In this document: in pieces, positions 23,861 through 32,426 of the stretch | Layout of the letters: the number at the start of each line of letters is the position of its first letter | How positions within the stretch are numbered: the first letter of the stretch is position 1 | From: an uncultured Anaerolineales bacterium | GTDB taxonomy: Bacteria; Chloroflexota; Anaerolineae; Anaerolineales; UBA4823 | Assembly: GCA_903872065.1 (NCBI GenBank) | Contig: CAIQJJ010000758.1 | Coordinates: forward strand, 1-32,515 | Length of the DNA stretch: 32,515 bases | Direction of reading: 5' to 3' | The notes under the pieces: generated by a model | Database searches by the model: none | The model's input: only the letters and a program-made list of their open reading frames with translations | Told to the model about the DNA's origin: nothing | Made by a program: the position numbers and the translations under genes

Positions 23861-25083
23861 TCTTCGCGATGAAAGTTCTTTTGCTTACCCAAGTTCTGCC
23901 TTATCCACCTGACAGCGGGCCAAAGATCAAAACCTGGAATACGCTCAAATACCTGGCGCGCCAGCATGAGGTGACGCTGGTTTCTTTTGTGCGCGGCGAT
24001 CAAAGCGCGGATGCAGCGGTATTGCAAAAATACTGCCGCGCGGTTTATCCGGTGACGATGTCGCGTCACCCGGCTTACGACGCATGGGCGATGCTGGTTT
24101 CACTGGCTGCGAACCAGCCCTGGATGATGCTGCGCGATGACCGGGCCGCGATGCGCCAATTGATCGCCAGGTTGAGCGCTGAAAGCCATTTTGAGGTTGC
24201 TCACGCCGATCAACTCAATATGTGCCAATATGCCGCGCGGGTGGGTGGGGCGCGCAAAATCTTAGACGCGCATAATGCGCTGTGGCTGCTTTATCAACGG
24301 CTGGCCGGCACTATGGGCGCAGGGCCAAAGAAATGGTTGTTGGAACGCGACTGGCGCTTGCTCAAGCGCTATGAGGGTTCTCTCTGCACGAACTTCGATG
24401 CAGTGACCGCGGTGAGCGACGAAGACAAGGGAGCGTTGGAGGAGGCGATCGCTAGCCAGGGGAAGAAATTGAAGAAGCAAGCCGCGCCAATTACGGTTAT
24501 CCCCATCGCGGTAGATACGGACGAACTGCCTGTTGTCGAGCGCCAGCCTGACGCCGATCATTTGCTGCATTTTGGGACAATGTATTGGCCGCCAAACATT
24601 GACAGCGTGCGCTGGTTTTTGGATGCCATCTGGCCGTTGATCCTGGCGCAGCGCCCTCAAACAGTGTTCGATCTGGTAGGGTCGCGCCCGCCGCAAGAAT
24701 TTACGCTGCGCGGGCAGGCTGACCGGCGGATTAACGTTACGGGCTATGTCAAAGACCCTTTGCCCTATCTGCAATCAGCCGGAGCGTTCATTGTTCCGCT
24801 GCGAGCGGGGGGAGGGATGCGGGTTAAAATTCTTGAGGCCTTGGCGCGCGGCCTACCGATTATTACAACTACGTTAGGATGCGAAGGGATCGCGGTAGAA
24901 AATGAACGGCATGTTTTGATCGCCGACAGCCCACAAGATTTCGCGGCGGCCATTTTGCGGGTGCTGGGCGACCGCCAATTGGCGGAAATGCTGGCGCGCA
25001 ATGGACGCCAACTGGCAGAAGAGCGCTATGATTACCGTTCAGCCTGCCGCCCGCTGGATCAGGTATACGAGGCCAGGCCGTAG
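23857..25083 (+). CDS. family 4 glycosyltransferase (second GT4 of the paired set)
   Basis: GT-B enzyme of 408 residues, clearly paralogous to the gene at 21684: KVLLLTQVLPYPPDSGPKIKTWNTL at the N-terminus, HFGTMYWPPNIDSVRWF, RRINVTGYVKDPLPYL, and VPLRAGGGMRVKILEALARGLPIITT with the closing RYDYRSA. The ATG at 23857 overlaps the previous stop by 4 bp; ATG at 23869 is an alternative start. Predicted to work at the cytosolic membrane face. Confidence 0.88.
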   Translation: MIFAMKVLLLTQVLPYPPDSGPKIKTWNTLKYLARQHEVTLVSFVRGDQSADAAVLQKYCRAVYPVTMSRHPAYDAWAMLVSLAANQPWMMLRDDRAAMRQLIARLSAESHFEVAHADQLNMCQYAARVGGARKILDAHNALWLLYQRLAGTMGAGPKKWLLERDWRLLKRYEGSLCTNFDAVTAVSDEDKGALEEAIASQGKKLKKQAAPITVIPIAVDTDELPVVERQPDADHLLHFGTMYWPPNIDSVRWFLDAIWPLILAQRPQTVFDLVGSRPPQEFTLRGQADRRINVTGYVKDPLPYLQSAGAFIVPLRAGGGMRVKILEALARGLPIITTTLGCEGIAVENERHVLIADSPQDFAAAILRVLGDRQLAEMLARNGRQLAEERYDYRSACRPLDQVYEARP

Positions 25084-25092
25084 GGCAAAACC

Positions 25093-26031
25093 ATGCGCAA
25101 AACAGCCCTTAATCTCCTGAAAATTGCGATCAGCGCCGGGCTGATCGCCTATATCTTATTGGCGCAGGTGAATCTAAATGAGTTAATCGGGGTCATCGCA
25201 GGAGCGAATTGGGGGTATCTGGCAGCCGCGGCGCTGCTTATGACTGCTGGAACGGCCCTGCGAGCGCTGCGCTGGTGGGCGCTGCTGCGTCCGCTGAACA
25301 TCCATGTCCCTATCCGCACGCTGATCTATTTGTACTTTATGGGCGCATTTTTCAACATCATCTTGCCCAGCGGCTTGGGCGGGGATGCGGTCAAGATGGC
25401 CAAGCTGGCCCAGGTGACGCAGCGCGGCCCGGAAGCGATCGGGACAACATTGGTCGATCGCGCCACCGGGCTGTGGGTGCTGTTCGTTATGGCTCTGGTT
25501 GCTCTGCCGTTTAGCGCCCAACTGCTGCCGCCAGAAACGATCGCTTCAATTGGGCTGATTACCACGTTGGGAGTTGTCGGCGGATTCATCGTAGTGGGCA
25601 CGCCGCTATTGCCCTGGCTGGGCGGGAAAATTAAGCTTCCCGGCCAACAAAAGCTTGAACGTTTCTACCGTTCTGTGGCTGAACTGGGATACCCGGCGCT
25701 AGGATTGGCCTGCCTGGTTTCGCTGGTCTTCAACACCTCGTTGATCTTGTTCAACATCTGGATCGCTGAAAGCCTGGGCATCCACCAGCCACTTGGAGTG
25801 TTTTTACTTTTTACGCCGATCATTTCTGCCACGTTGGCCCTGCCCATATCGATTAGCGGGTTAGGGGTGCGTGAGCAAACCTACATTCTGCTCTTCGGCG
25901 CTGTCGGCGTTGCCGGCAGCCATGCAGCGGCGATGTCGCTGTTGAATTATTTCTTAACCAATATTGTCGTTGGTTTGCTGGGGGGAGTTCTTTACGCATT
26001 GAGCAGCGCGCGAGAACTGATTAAGCGATAG
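25093..26031 (+). CDS. UPF0104/LPG-synthase-TM family membrane protein
   Basis: Polytopic protein of 312 residues with about seven or eight hydrophobic segments. It shows the family traits RALRWWALLRPL, FFNIILPSGLGGDAVKMAKLA, TTLVDRATGLWVL and the late ISGLGVREQTYILLF. These proteins share the membrane part of lysylphosphatidylglycerol synthase (flippase domain) and often sit in glycan or hopanoid loci. A role in moving a lipid or lipid-linked sugar is possible but not shown. It lies 9 bp after the GT4 and 10 bp before the second Wzy-like gene. Confidence 0.85.
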   Translation: MRKTALNLLKIAISAGLIAYILLAQVNLNELIGVIAGANWGYLAAAALLMTAGTALRALRWWALLRPLNIHVPIRTLIYLYFMGAFFNIILPSGLGGDAVKMAKLAQVTQRGPEAIGTTLVDRATGLWVLFVMALVALPFSAQLLPPETIASIGLITTLGVVGGFIVVGTPLLPWLGGKIKLPGQQKLERFYRSVAELGYPALGLACLVSLVFNTSLILFNIWIAESLGIHQPLGVFLLFTPIISATLALPISISGLGVREQTYILLFGAVGVAGSHAAAMSLLNYFLTNIVVGLLGGVLYALSSARELIKR

Positions 26032-26041
26032 AGGAAATCTT

Positions 26042-27493
26042 ATGACGACGACCACCCCAAAAATTGCCCTCCCGAAACAGCGCAAAAAAATGAGCCATGC
26101 AGTGCTATTCTGGTTCAATGAGTATCAGTGGACTTTGCTGCGCCTGGTCATCGGAATGGGGATTATTATCGGGGCGGGGGGGCTGGGTTGGCTTGCGACG
26201 CAGATCAACCCTCTTTACGCGCTCGCCGGCGCAGCATTACCAATGGTGCTGCTCAGCCTCGATATTCTCTTGCGCCGTCAATACTTCGGCCCGATGTTGA
26301 TTTTGCTCATTTCTACCCTCACTTCATTTGCTCTGCCCAAAGGGATCACGCCGGCGCTCATCTTGACAGCCGCTTGCACAGTCTTCTGGCTAATCTCTCA
26401 AATGCTTGCCTATAAACGTGTTCAACTTATCCGCGCCGCGGTACTGGGTCCCTGTATTGCATGGATAGCCATTTGTGTGTTTTCCCTGTTTTGGGGATGG
26501 GGGATGGCCGATCCCATTTTGATCCACTGGGACGGGATTGAATTGATCGAGGCGGCGCAATTGTCGGTGTTGGTGCTTTCTCCGGTTGTGATGCTTTTAA
26601 CCGCGCATGTGATTAACGAAGAAAAATATCTCTTTTGGCTGGTAATGGGTTATTTGCTGTTAACCACTTACGGAATTGGGGCTGAAGTGGCGCACCTGCC
26701 GTTGCGAATCAATGTACGCGGCCTGATTTCGACCTGGGCGGTAGGGCTGCTCTATGGACAATTGCTATTTAACAGCGCCAATAAAACGTTATGGTGGAAA
26801 CTGGGGATTGTGGCGATCCTGGGAGTATGGTTGTATCGCTTTTTTTATGCCGGCATCACCTGGCTATCGGGGTGGCTGCCAATGATGGTTATGATTGTGG
26901 TGGTGACATTTTTCCGCTCACGCAAAGCGTTGATCGCGATGGGCATTGGAGCGATCTTGGCGGTATTTATCTTTTTACCCTGGTGGGAAGGGCGCTTTAG
27001 CAATGAATATAATGAGTCGGGCGGCAACCGGTTGGCAAAGTGGGAGTTTATCTTCAGCCAACCTTTTGTGCAGAATCACATTTTATTTGGCACCGGCCCG
27101 GGCGGTTATGCGCGCTATTTTATGACTTACTTTCCCAATAACGCCGCCTCAACCCATTCCAACTATATTGATATCTTCTTACAAGTGGGTATTGTAGGAA
27201 GTTTGATTTTTGTCTGGATGATCGCCGCGCTTGCCTGGGATTGGTGGACGTTATTTTCAACAAAATGGAAAAATCCTTTCTTGCAAGGTTATTACTACAC
27301 GACGATCGGCGGGTTGGCAGCCATTTTGGTCGCCATGTTCCTGGGAGACTGGTTCACGCCTTTTGTATTCAATCAGACCCTCCAGGGATTCTCGTGGACT
27401 GTACAAAATTGGGTGTTTCTCGGTGGAATGTTGGCTCTCCCTGAAATCTTAAGAAAACAGCAAGAGAGGGTCGAAAATCCAGCGACCCATTAG
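26042..27493 (+). CDS. second O-antigen ligase/polymerase-like membrane protein
   Basis: Integral membrane protein of 483 residues with about ten to twelve hydrophobic segments. The O-antigen ligase signature is visible near residues 345-390: LFGTGPGGYARYF followed by STHSNYIDIFLQVGIVG, with Arg and His in the usual loop. The 40-residue N-terminus is cytosolic and basic. It would polymerise or ligate a glycan on the outer face. It differs from the gene at 11978 by lacking the soluble C-terminal repeats, so one may be the polymerase and the other a ligase. Spaced 9-10 bp from both neighbours in the operon. Confidence 0.83.
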   Translation: MTTTTPKIALPKQRKKMSHAVLFWFNEYQWTLLRLVIGMGIIIGAGGLGWLATQINPLYALAGAALPMVLLSLDILLRRQYFGPMLILLISTLTSFALPKGITPALILTAACTVFWLISQMLAYKRVQLIRAAVLGPCIAWIAICVFSLFWGWGMADPILIHWDGIELIEAAQLSVLVLSPVVMLLTAHVINEEKYLFWLVMGYLLLTTYGIGAEVAHLPLRINVRGLISTWAVGLLYGQLLFNSANKTLWWKLGIVAILGVWLYRFFYAGITWLSGWLPMMVMIVVVTFFRSRKALIAMGIGAILAVFIFLPWWEGRFSNEYNESGGNRLAKWEFIFSQPFVQNHILFGTGPGGYARYFMTYFPNNAASTHSNYIDIFLQVGIVGSLIFVWMIAALAWDWWTLFSTKWKNPFLQGYYYTTIGGLAAILVAMFLGDWFTPFVFNQTLQGFSWTVQNWVFLGGMLALPEILRKQQERVENPATH

Positions 27494-27502
27494 AAAGAGA
27501 TC

Positions 27503-29059
27503 ATGATGGTCAAGCGGCTCCTGGTTTTCGCGTTTTGCGCCATCCTCCTGGTGTCTTCTTCGCTGCACGCAGAGGTTGCAGCCGGCGCGTCATCCGATAG
27601 CTGGTTATACCTTTCCATGATGCTCAAATTTGCCAAAGCTGGAGGCGCCAAATCACCCACCCCAACCAAACCCCCTACTCAACCTACGCCAACACATACT
27701 CCTACGCCAACGCCGAGGGATCCAACGTATCGCGTCAATGCGCCATATTTCAACGTGGAAAATGTGTTGATCGATCGTTTTTCTGAAACAGCAGTATTTT
27801 GGTTTGGGAAGATCACTCCGACTGAAAATGCGATGGATGTACGCGTGGGCTATAATGATCTGGCTTTGTTTGTCCGTGTGGCGGTATACGATCGCCTGTT
27901 CTGGTATGACCCATCTCCTACGCCAGCAGAGATGGTTAATTGGGATAGCGTCAGCCTGTATCTCAATACAAATGGCAGCACCGGGGATGCGCCTGGCCAA
28001 CAATCTTTTCACTTTATAGGGCAATTGAGCAAATACGAAACGCGTGATGCGTTTCAAGCCGTTTCCCAGGGCAACCAGAGCGGCGGCTGGTCGCCCGCGA
28101 CACTGCAGTTTGTCACGCGCAGCGGTTGGCGAGGCGAGGGCGGTTTTAACACTGGCAAGGATAACCGCGGCTGGACAATGTCTTTTTTGATCCCCTTTGA
28201 GGCCCTGGGTTTAAGCGGCAAACCGGCTGATGGAGTTACCTGGGGCATGGCGCTGGAGGCTTATGACCGCGATGACGCCAACGGCGATTCGATCTTGGTG
28301 AAGACATGGCCCGGGACGCCTGATTTGAATCGCCCATCCAGTTGGGGAGAATTACGCTACGGGTTGATCACCTATACCCCTCCCGCTTCCACGCCTGGCG
28401 GGGCTGTGGATATTCGCCAGGAACCAGGCGGCGCAGTGGTTGTGGATGGCGCAGTGGGGGGAGGTTTTCAATGTGGGGAAGGGTTAGAGTTTTGGAGTGA
28501 ATGGGGCGAGTATGTAGATTATCTCGACCCGGAGGATGCCACCAAAGAGCGCACGGGGTTCAATGTGTGCAACGAGGCGGATATTGCCGATTGGCCTTGT
28601 TTTTCAAAATATTTCACCATCTTTCCATTGGACACGCTGCCGGCGGGTAAGGTGATCCGTTCAGCCACCCTCACAATGTACCAATTTGGCAGCATGGGCG
28701 ATGTTAACGACCCGAACCCAGATAATCGCCCCAAACCAACCTTGATTCAAATTTTGACGATTGACCGGGATTTCGATGAAACGACGCTCAATTTTAACAA
28801 CGCGCCCCTGGCGCGAGAGAATGTCGCTGCGACCTGGGTCGCCCCGACCTCATTTCCCGGCTGGCCAGGCATTCCCTATGAATGGGATATCACATCTGCG
28901 GTGGCAGAGGCCTACCGCAATGGACAACCGCTGCGCATTGCAGTGTATACTGCGGACTCCAATTATCACAGCGGGCGCTATTTCAGTTCGTCAGATGCCA
29001 ATCCAGATTGGAATCTGGCGGCGCGTCCGAATCTCCACATTGAATGGGGGAACCCTTAA
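27503..29059 (+). CDS. secreted carbohydrate-binding protein with C-terminal DNRLRE (CBM96-like) domain
   Basis: Signal peptide at about residues 1-24 (KRLLVFAFCAILLVSSSLHA), then a Pro/Thr linker at about 50-75. Residues about 80-290 form a beta-rich domain resembling CBM9-like sugar-binding modules: VRVGYNDLALFVRVAVYDR, WDSVSLYLNTNGS, GWTMSFLIPFEALGL. About 310-518 looks like a DNRLRE domain: IRSATLTMYQFG, TIDRDFDETTLNFNNAP, YEWDITSAVAEAYRNG and ARPNLHIEWGNP. No catalytic motif was seen. It probably binds the glycan made by this locus at the cell surface. The start may be ATG 27503 or 27506. It lies within the operon, 9 bp after the Wzy-like gene. Confidence 0.8.
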   Translation: MMVKRLLVFAFCAILLVSSSLHAEVAAGASSDSWLYLSMMLKFAKAGGAKSPTPTKPPTQPTPTHTPTPTPRDPTYRVNAPYFNVENVLIDRFSETAVFWFGKITPTENAMDVRVGYNDLALFVRVAVYDRLFWYDPSPTPAEMVNWDSVSLYLNTNGSTGDAPGQQSFHFIGQLSKYETRDAFQAVSQGNQSGGWSPATLQFVTRSGWRGEGGFNTGKDNRGWTMSFLIPFEALGLSGKPADGVTWGMALEAYDRDDANGDSILVKTWPGTPDLNRPSSWGELRYGLITYTPPASTPGGAVDIRQEPGGAVVVDGAVGGGFQCGEGLEFWSEWGEYVDYLDPEDATKERTGFNVCNEADIADWPCFSKYFTIFPLDTLPAGKVIRSATLTMYQFGSMGDVNDPNPDNRPKPTLIQILTIDRDFDETTLNFNNAPLARENVAATWVAPTSFPGWPGIPYEWDITSAVAEAYRNGQPLRIAVYTADSNYHSGRYFSSSDANPDWNLAARPNLHIEWGNP

Positions 29060-29086
29060 GGGAACTCCAATAAGGAAACAGGATCT

Positions 29087-29815
29087 ATGTGCTTTTTATC
29101 CATCGTGATCCCGGCATACAATGAAGAAAAACGCTTACCAGTCAGCCTGCCACAAATCATCCAGTTTGTCCGCCAACAACCCTATACGGTTGAGGTCATC
29201 GTGGTCAACGACGGCAGCCGGGATCGCACAGTCGAAGTAGCAAAAACCTTTGAAAAAGAGGTTGATTTCATTCACCTGTTATCGGTGGAACATGGCGGCA
29301 AAGGTCATGCCGTGAAAGCCGGTATGCTGCAGGCGAAGGGAGAGTACCGCTTTTTGTGTGATTGTGATCTCTCAATGCCCATTGTTGAGGTCAATAAATT
29401 CTTACCGCCCTCATTGAGTGGATATGATATTGCGATCGGCTCACGCGAAGCGCCTGGCTCACGACGTTATAACGAACCCTATTTCCGGCATCTGACCGGG
29501 AGAGTCTTCAATACCCTGGTGCGCTTTCTGGCAGTGAAGGGCCTGCAAGACACCCAGGCCGGCTTTAAATGTATTCACGGTAAGGCAGCCGAGCAGCTTT
29601 TCAGATTGCAGACGATCAAAGGTTGGGGCTTTGATGTTGAACTATTGATGATTGCCCAACACAATCAACAGCGCATCGTTGAGGTGCCGATCAATTGGTA
29701 TTTCAACCGCGACAGCCGGGTGAATGTATTGCGCGACACCTACCGCATGGTGAACGAGGTCTGGCGCGTGCATCAAAATGTGCGCCGCGGTTTGTACGAT
29801 CTGCCACGCGAATGA
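29087..29815 (+). CDS. dolichyl-phosphate glucose synthase-like GT2 (ALG5 type)
   Basis: Soluble GT-A enzyme of 242 residues: LSIVIPAYNEEKRLPVSL, VIVVNDGSRDRTVEVA, GGKGHAVKAGML, FLCDCDLSMP (D-x-D variant), IAIGSREAPGSRR, DTQAGFKCIHGKAA and GWGFDVELL. These match polyprenyl-phosphate beta-glucosyltransferases. It would make an undecaprenyl-phosphate sugar for use by GT-C enzymes. An AGGAAACAGGA stretch precedes the ATG. It sits beside a second GT2 of this general class and a GT-C-like protein. Confidence 0.9.
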   Translation: MCFLSIVIPAYNEEKRLPVSLPQIIQFVRQQPYTVEVIVVNDGSRDRTVEVAKTFEKEVDFIHLLSVEHGGKGHAVKAGMLQAKGEYRFLCDCDLSMPIVEVNKFLPPSLSGYDIAIGSREAPGSRRYNEPYFRHLTGRVFNTLVRFLAVKGLQDTQAGFKCIHGKAAEQLFRLQTIKGWGFDVELLMIAQHNQQRIVEVPINWYFNRDSRVNVLRDTYRMVNEVWRVHQNVRRGLYDLPRE

Positions 29816-29845
29816 TCCTTCGTTGTACTATTCTGCAAGGAGTAT

Positions 29846-30853
29846 ATGACTTTGCCTGAGATTTCTTCCTCCCCCACCCCTATCTCTATCTCAATTGTTG
29901 CGCCGGTATACAATGAAGAGCAAAACCTGGCGCCATTGTATGAGGAATTGAAGGGTGTCCTCGATCAATTTGGGCAGCCCTATGAACTGATCTTTGTGGA
30001 TGACGGCAGCCGGGATGGCAGCTATGGCGTCTTGCAGCAGTTGCACGCCGCGGATGGGCGCGTGAAGGTGATCCAATTCCGGCGCAATTTTGGTCAGACA
30101 GCCGCTTTCGCAGCCGGCTTTGACTATGCGCATGGCGAATTGATCGTCACACTGGATGCAGACGGACAAAATGATCCGGCTGACATTCCACTGCTCATTG
30201 CCAGGCTCAAGCAAGAGGAAGCAGATGTCGCCGTCGGTTGGCGCGTCAGCCGCAAAGAGTCGTTTTCGCGCCGCATCGTCTCAGCAACTGCCAATCGTTT
30301 GATCAGCCAAAGTTCAAGGTTATCGATCCATGACCGCGGCTGCTCGCTGAAAGTTTTCAAAAGCGATCTGGTCAAAAACATGCGCCTGTATGGACAGCTT
30401 CACCGTTTTTTGCCCGAACTGGCCAGCGCGGTTGGGGCAAGAGTTGTTGAGATGCCGGTCAATGATCGCTCGCGCAAGTTTGGCAAATCGAAATATGGAG
30501 CGCTGACGCGCACCCCGCGCGTGCTGCTAGATTTGTTGACAGTGTTTTTCTTGCTCAGTTTCTTCGGCAGCCCAATGCGCTTTTTTGGTTCAGCCGGCCT
30601 GTTCAGCAGCGGTCTGGGCATCTTAGTCGGTGGGTATTTAGGCCTGGCAAAGATTTATCATGGTCTCGTTGGCGGCTGGGAGGGTTTCCATGCTTATGAG
30701 ATCGGCAACCGCCCGCTGCTGCTTATGAGTGCACTGCTGGTGTTGTTGGGGGTGCAATTTTTGATGATGGGGCTGCTGGGCGAAATGGTGATGCGCACTT
30801 ACTATGAGGCGCAAAATAAGACGATTTACTCCATCCGCAAGATCATGGAGTAG
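29846..30853 (+). CDS. membrane-anchored GT2 (GtrB/ArnC-like polyprenyl-phosphate sugar synthase)
   Basis: GT-A domain followed by two membrane segments, 335 residues as is typical for GtrB. Motifs: SIVAPVYNEEQNLAPLY, FVDDGSRDGSY, FRRNFGQTAAFAAGF, VTLDADGQNDPADI, VGWRVSRKE, DRGCSLKVFK, HRFLPELA and the DRSRKFGKSKYG loop. The hydrophobic segments lie near 245-268 and 290-318. GtrB makes undecaprenyl-phosphate glucose at the inner face for later outer-face transfer. AAGGAG is close to the ATG at 29846. The next gene begins 1 bp after the stop. Confidence 0.9.
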   Translation: MTLPEISSSPTPISISIVAPVYNEEQNLAPLYEELKGVLDQFGQPYELIFVDDGSRDGSYGVLQQLHAADGRVKVIQFRRNFGQTAAFAAGFDYAHGELIVTLDADGQNDPADIPLLIARLKQEEADVAVGWRVSRKESFSRRIVSATANRLISQSSRLSIHDRGCSLKVFKSDLVKNMRLYGQLHRFLPELASAVGARVVEMPVNDRSRKFGKSKYGALTRTPRVLLDLLTVFFLLSFFGSPMRFFGSAGLFSSGLGILVGGYLGLAKIYHGLVGGWEGFHAYEIGNRPLLLMSALLVLLGVQFLMMGLLGEMVMRTYYEAQNKTIYSIRKIME

Positions 30854-30854
30854 A

Positions 30855-32426
30855 ATGCCAAAGGATGTCCTCATGGCTGTAATTTTCCGAGCAATTCAAC
30901 GTTTGCAAACGATACCGCGACCTAAGAAGTTCACCGCGCTGCTCATTTTCCTGATCTTGCTGATCAGCTATGGCTATTTTTTCCCGCGCTGGGCCAGTTG
31001 GAGTCAAAATTCGCGCTTGAACCTGGTGATGGCGATTGGCGATGAGGGGTCTTTGAGCATTGACCGTTTCTGTCGCGATCAGGGGGGGTTGAGCGATGAA
31101 AATGGGAAAGCGGTCAGTGAGTGTGAAAACACGGGCGACTACGCCAAATTCAATGGGCATTTTTACAGCGACAAAGCGCCAGGGGTAGCCTTTGCCGCTG
31201 TTCCATCTTACCTGGTATTCAAGCTGTTCGCCGCCCTGCCGCCCGTGCAAGCGTTGATGGCCCGCCTGGCGCATAGCAAGGCGTTTGAATCCACGCTCAA
31301 AGAAGGTGGCAGTGGTCTGCAGAGCGAAAAAATTTATTATGCGCTGGCGCTTTATTTTGTCACGGTCTGTACGATCGCTATCCCCGCGGCGCTGCTTGGG
31401 GTTTTGCTCTATGACACCCAATTGCGCCTGGGATATTCACCCCGCCTCAGCCTTCTGGTTACGTTAATCTTTGGCCTGGCGACGCCGGCGTTTGCCTACG
31501 GAGGGATGCTCTTCAGTCATCAATTGAGCGCTTTCCTTTTATTTGCCAGTTTTTACCTGGCCTTTGCTTATGAACCAAAGCGGCTGCCAGGCGGCTGGAT
31601 GACAGTTTGTGGGCTGCTGCTCGGTTGGGCAGTGATCGCCGAATACCCCAATGTTTTGATTGCAGCCGGCATTGGCATTTATATCTGGCAGCGGCAGGGC
31701 GGCTGGCGAGTGCCCTTCTGGTTGGCTCTGGGAGCGCTGCTGCCTGGCGTTCTGCTAATGGCTTATGATTACGCCATCTTTGGCACCATTTTGCCCGTCG
31801 GCTATCAATATTCCCCGCTCTATACCCAAGAAGGAGGCGCGCATGAGATTGGGCTGCTCAGCCTGACTTACCCTCACCTGGACGCGTTGTGGGGAATTAC
31901 TTTTGGCTCGCTGCGCGGCTTGTTCTTTCTGTCGCCCATCCTTTTACTGGCCGTGGGCGGCTTTTATGTCATGTTCCGCTCTGGCAAACGGGCTGAGTGG
32001 TGGCTCAGTGTGTGGGCAGTGCTGAGTTTTTTGCTGTTCAATGGTTCATCTGCAATGTGGCAGGGCGGTTTTGCAGTTGGGCCGCGTTATCTGCTGCCGA
32101 TGCTGCCATTTCTGATGTTGGGTTTAGCGCCGGCCTGGGCGGCATGCGAAAAATCCAGGGTCGGACGGGTGGGGCTGGTGATCTTGAGCGCCTGGTCGCT
32201 GCTGGCGGTGTGGATAGAAACCATTGGCGGGCAAAGCTTCCCAGATTGGACGCCTAACCCATTGTTCAATTACTCGCTGCCGTATCTCTTAAACGGCAAC
32301 GTGGCGCGCAACCTGGCGATGGCGCTAGGGCTGCGCGGCATCTGGAGTGTGATTCCTTTGTGGATCATTTCGGCTGGTTTGGGATGGTTCACTTACCAGC
32401 AACTGGAACATAAGGAGGCCAAATGA
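30855..32426 (+). CDS. polytopic membrane protein, probable GT-C-type glycosyltransferase
   Basis: About ten to twelve hydrophobic segments over about 524 residues. After the first segment a polar loop contains TGDYAKFNGHFYSDKAPG, like the HGHYYSNKPPG stretch of GT-C/PMT-like proteins that use polyprenyl-phosphate sugars. Three start choices exist; ATG 30855 has GGAG four nt upstream, and ATG 30873 has AAGGA about 7 nt upstream. A longer frame overlaps the previous gene and is not preferred. Two lipid-phosphate-sugar synthase-like genes lie just upstream, which fits a GT-C acceptor role on the outer face. The exact family is not certain. Confidence 0.7.
   Translation: MPKDVLMAVIFRAIQRLQTIPRPKKFTALLIFLILLISYGYFFPRWASWSQNSRLNLVMAIGDEGSLSIDRFCRDQGGLSDENGKAVSECENTGDYAKFNGHFYSDKAPGVAFAAVPSYLVFKLFAALPPVQALMARLAHSKAFESTLKEGGSGLQSEKIYYALALYFVTVCTIAIPAALLGVLLYDTQLRLGYSPRLSLLVTLIFGLATPAFAYGGMLFSHQLSAFLLFASFYLAFAYEPKRLPGGWMTVCGLLLGWAVIAEYPNVLIAAGIGIYIWQRQGGWRVPFWLALGALLPGVLLMAYDYAIFGTILPVGYQYSPLYTQEGGAHEIGLLSLTYPHLDALWGITFGSLRGLFFLSPILLLAVGGFYVMFRSGKRAEWWLSVWAVLSFLLFNGSSAMWQGGFAVGPRYLLPMLPFLMLGLAPAWAACEKSRVGRVGLVILSAWSLLAVWIETIGGQSFPDWTPNPLFNYSLPYLLNGNVARNLAMALGLRGIWSVIPLWIISAGLGWFTYQQLEHKEAK

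Noticed and set aside
24262-24774. Minus-strand ORF of 170 codons
   Set aside because: Antisense shadow of the GT4 gene at 23857.
27650-27725. Pro/Thr codon repeat as a DNA repeat element
   Set aside because: It is an in-frame linker of the secreted protein, common in such proteins, not a mobile or regulatory repeat.
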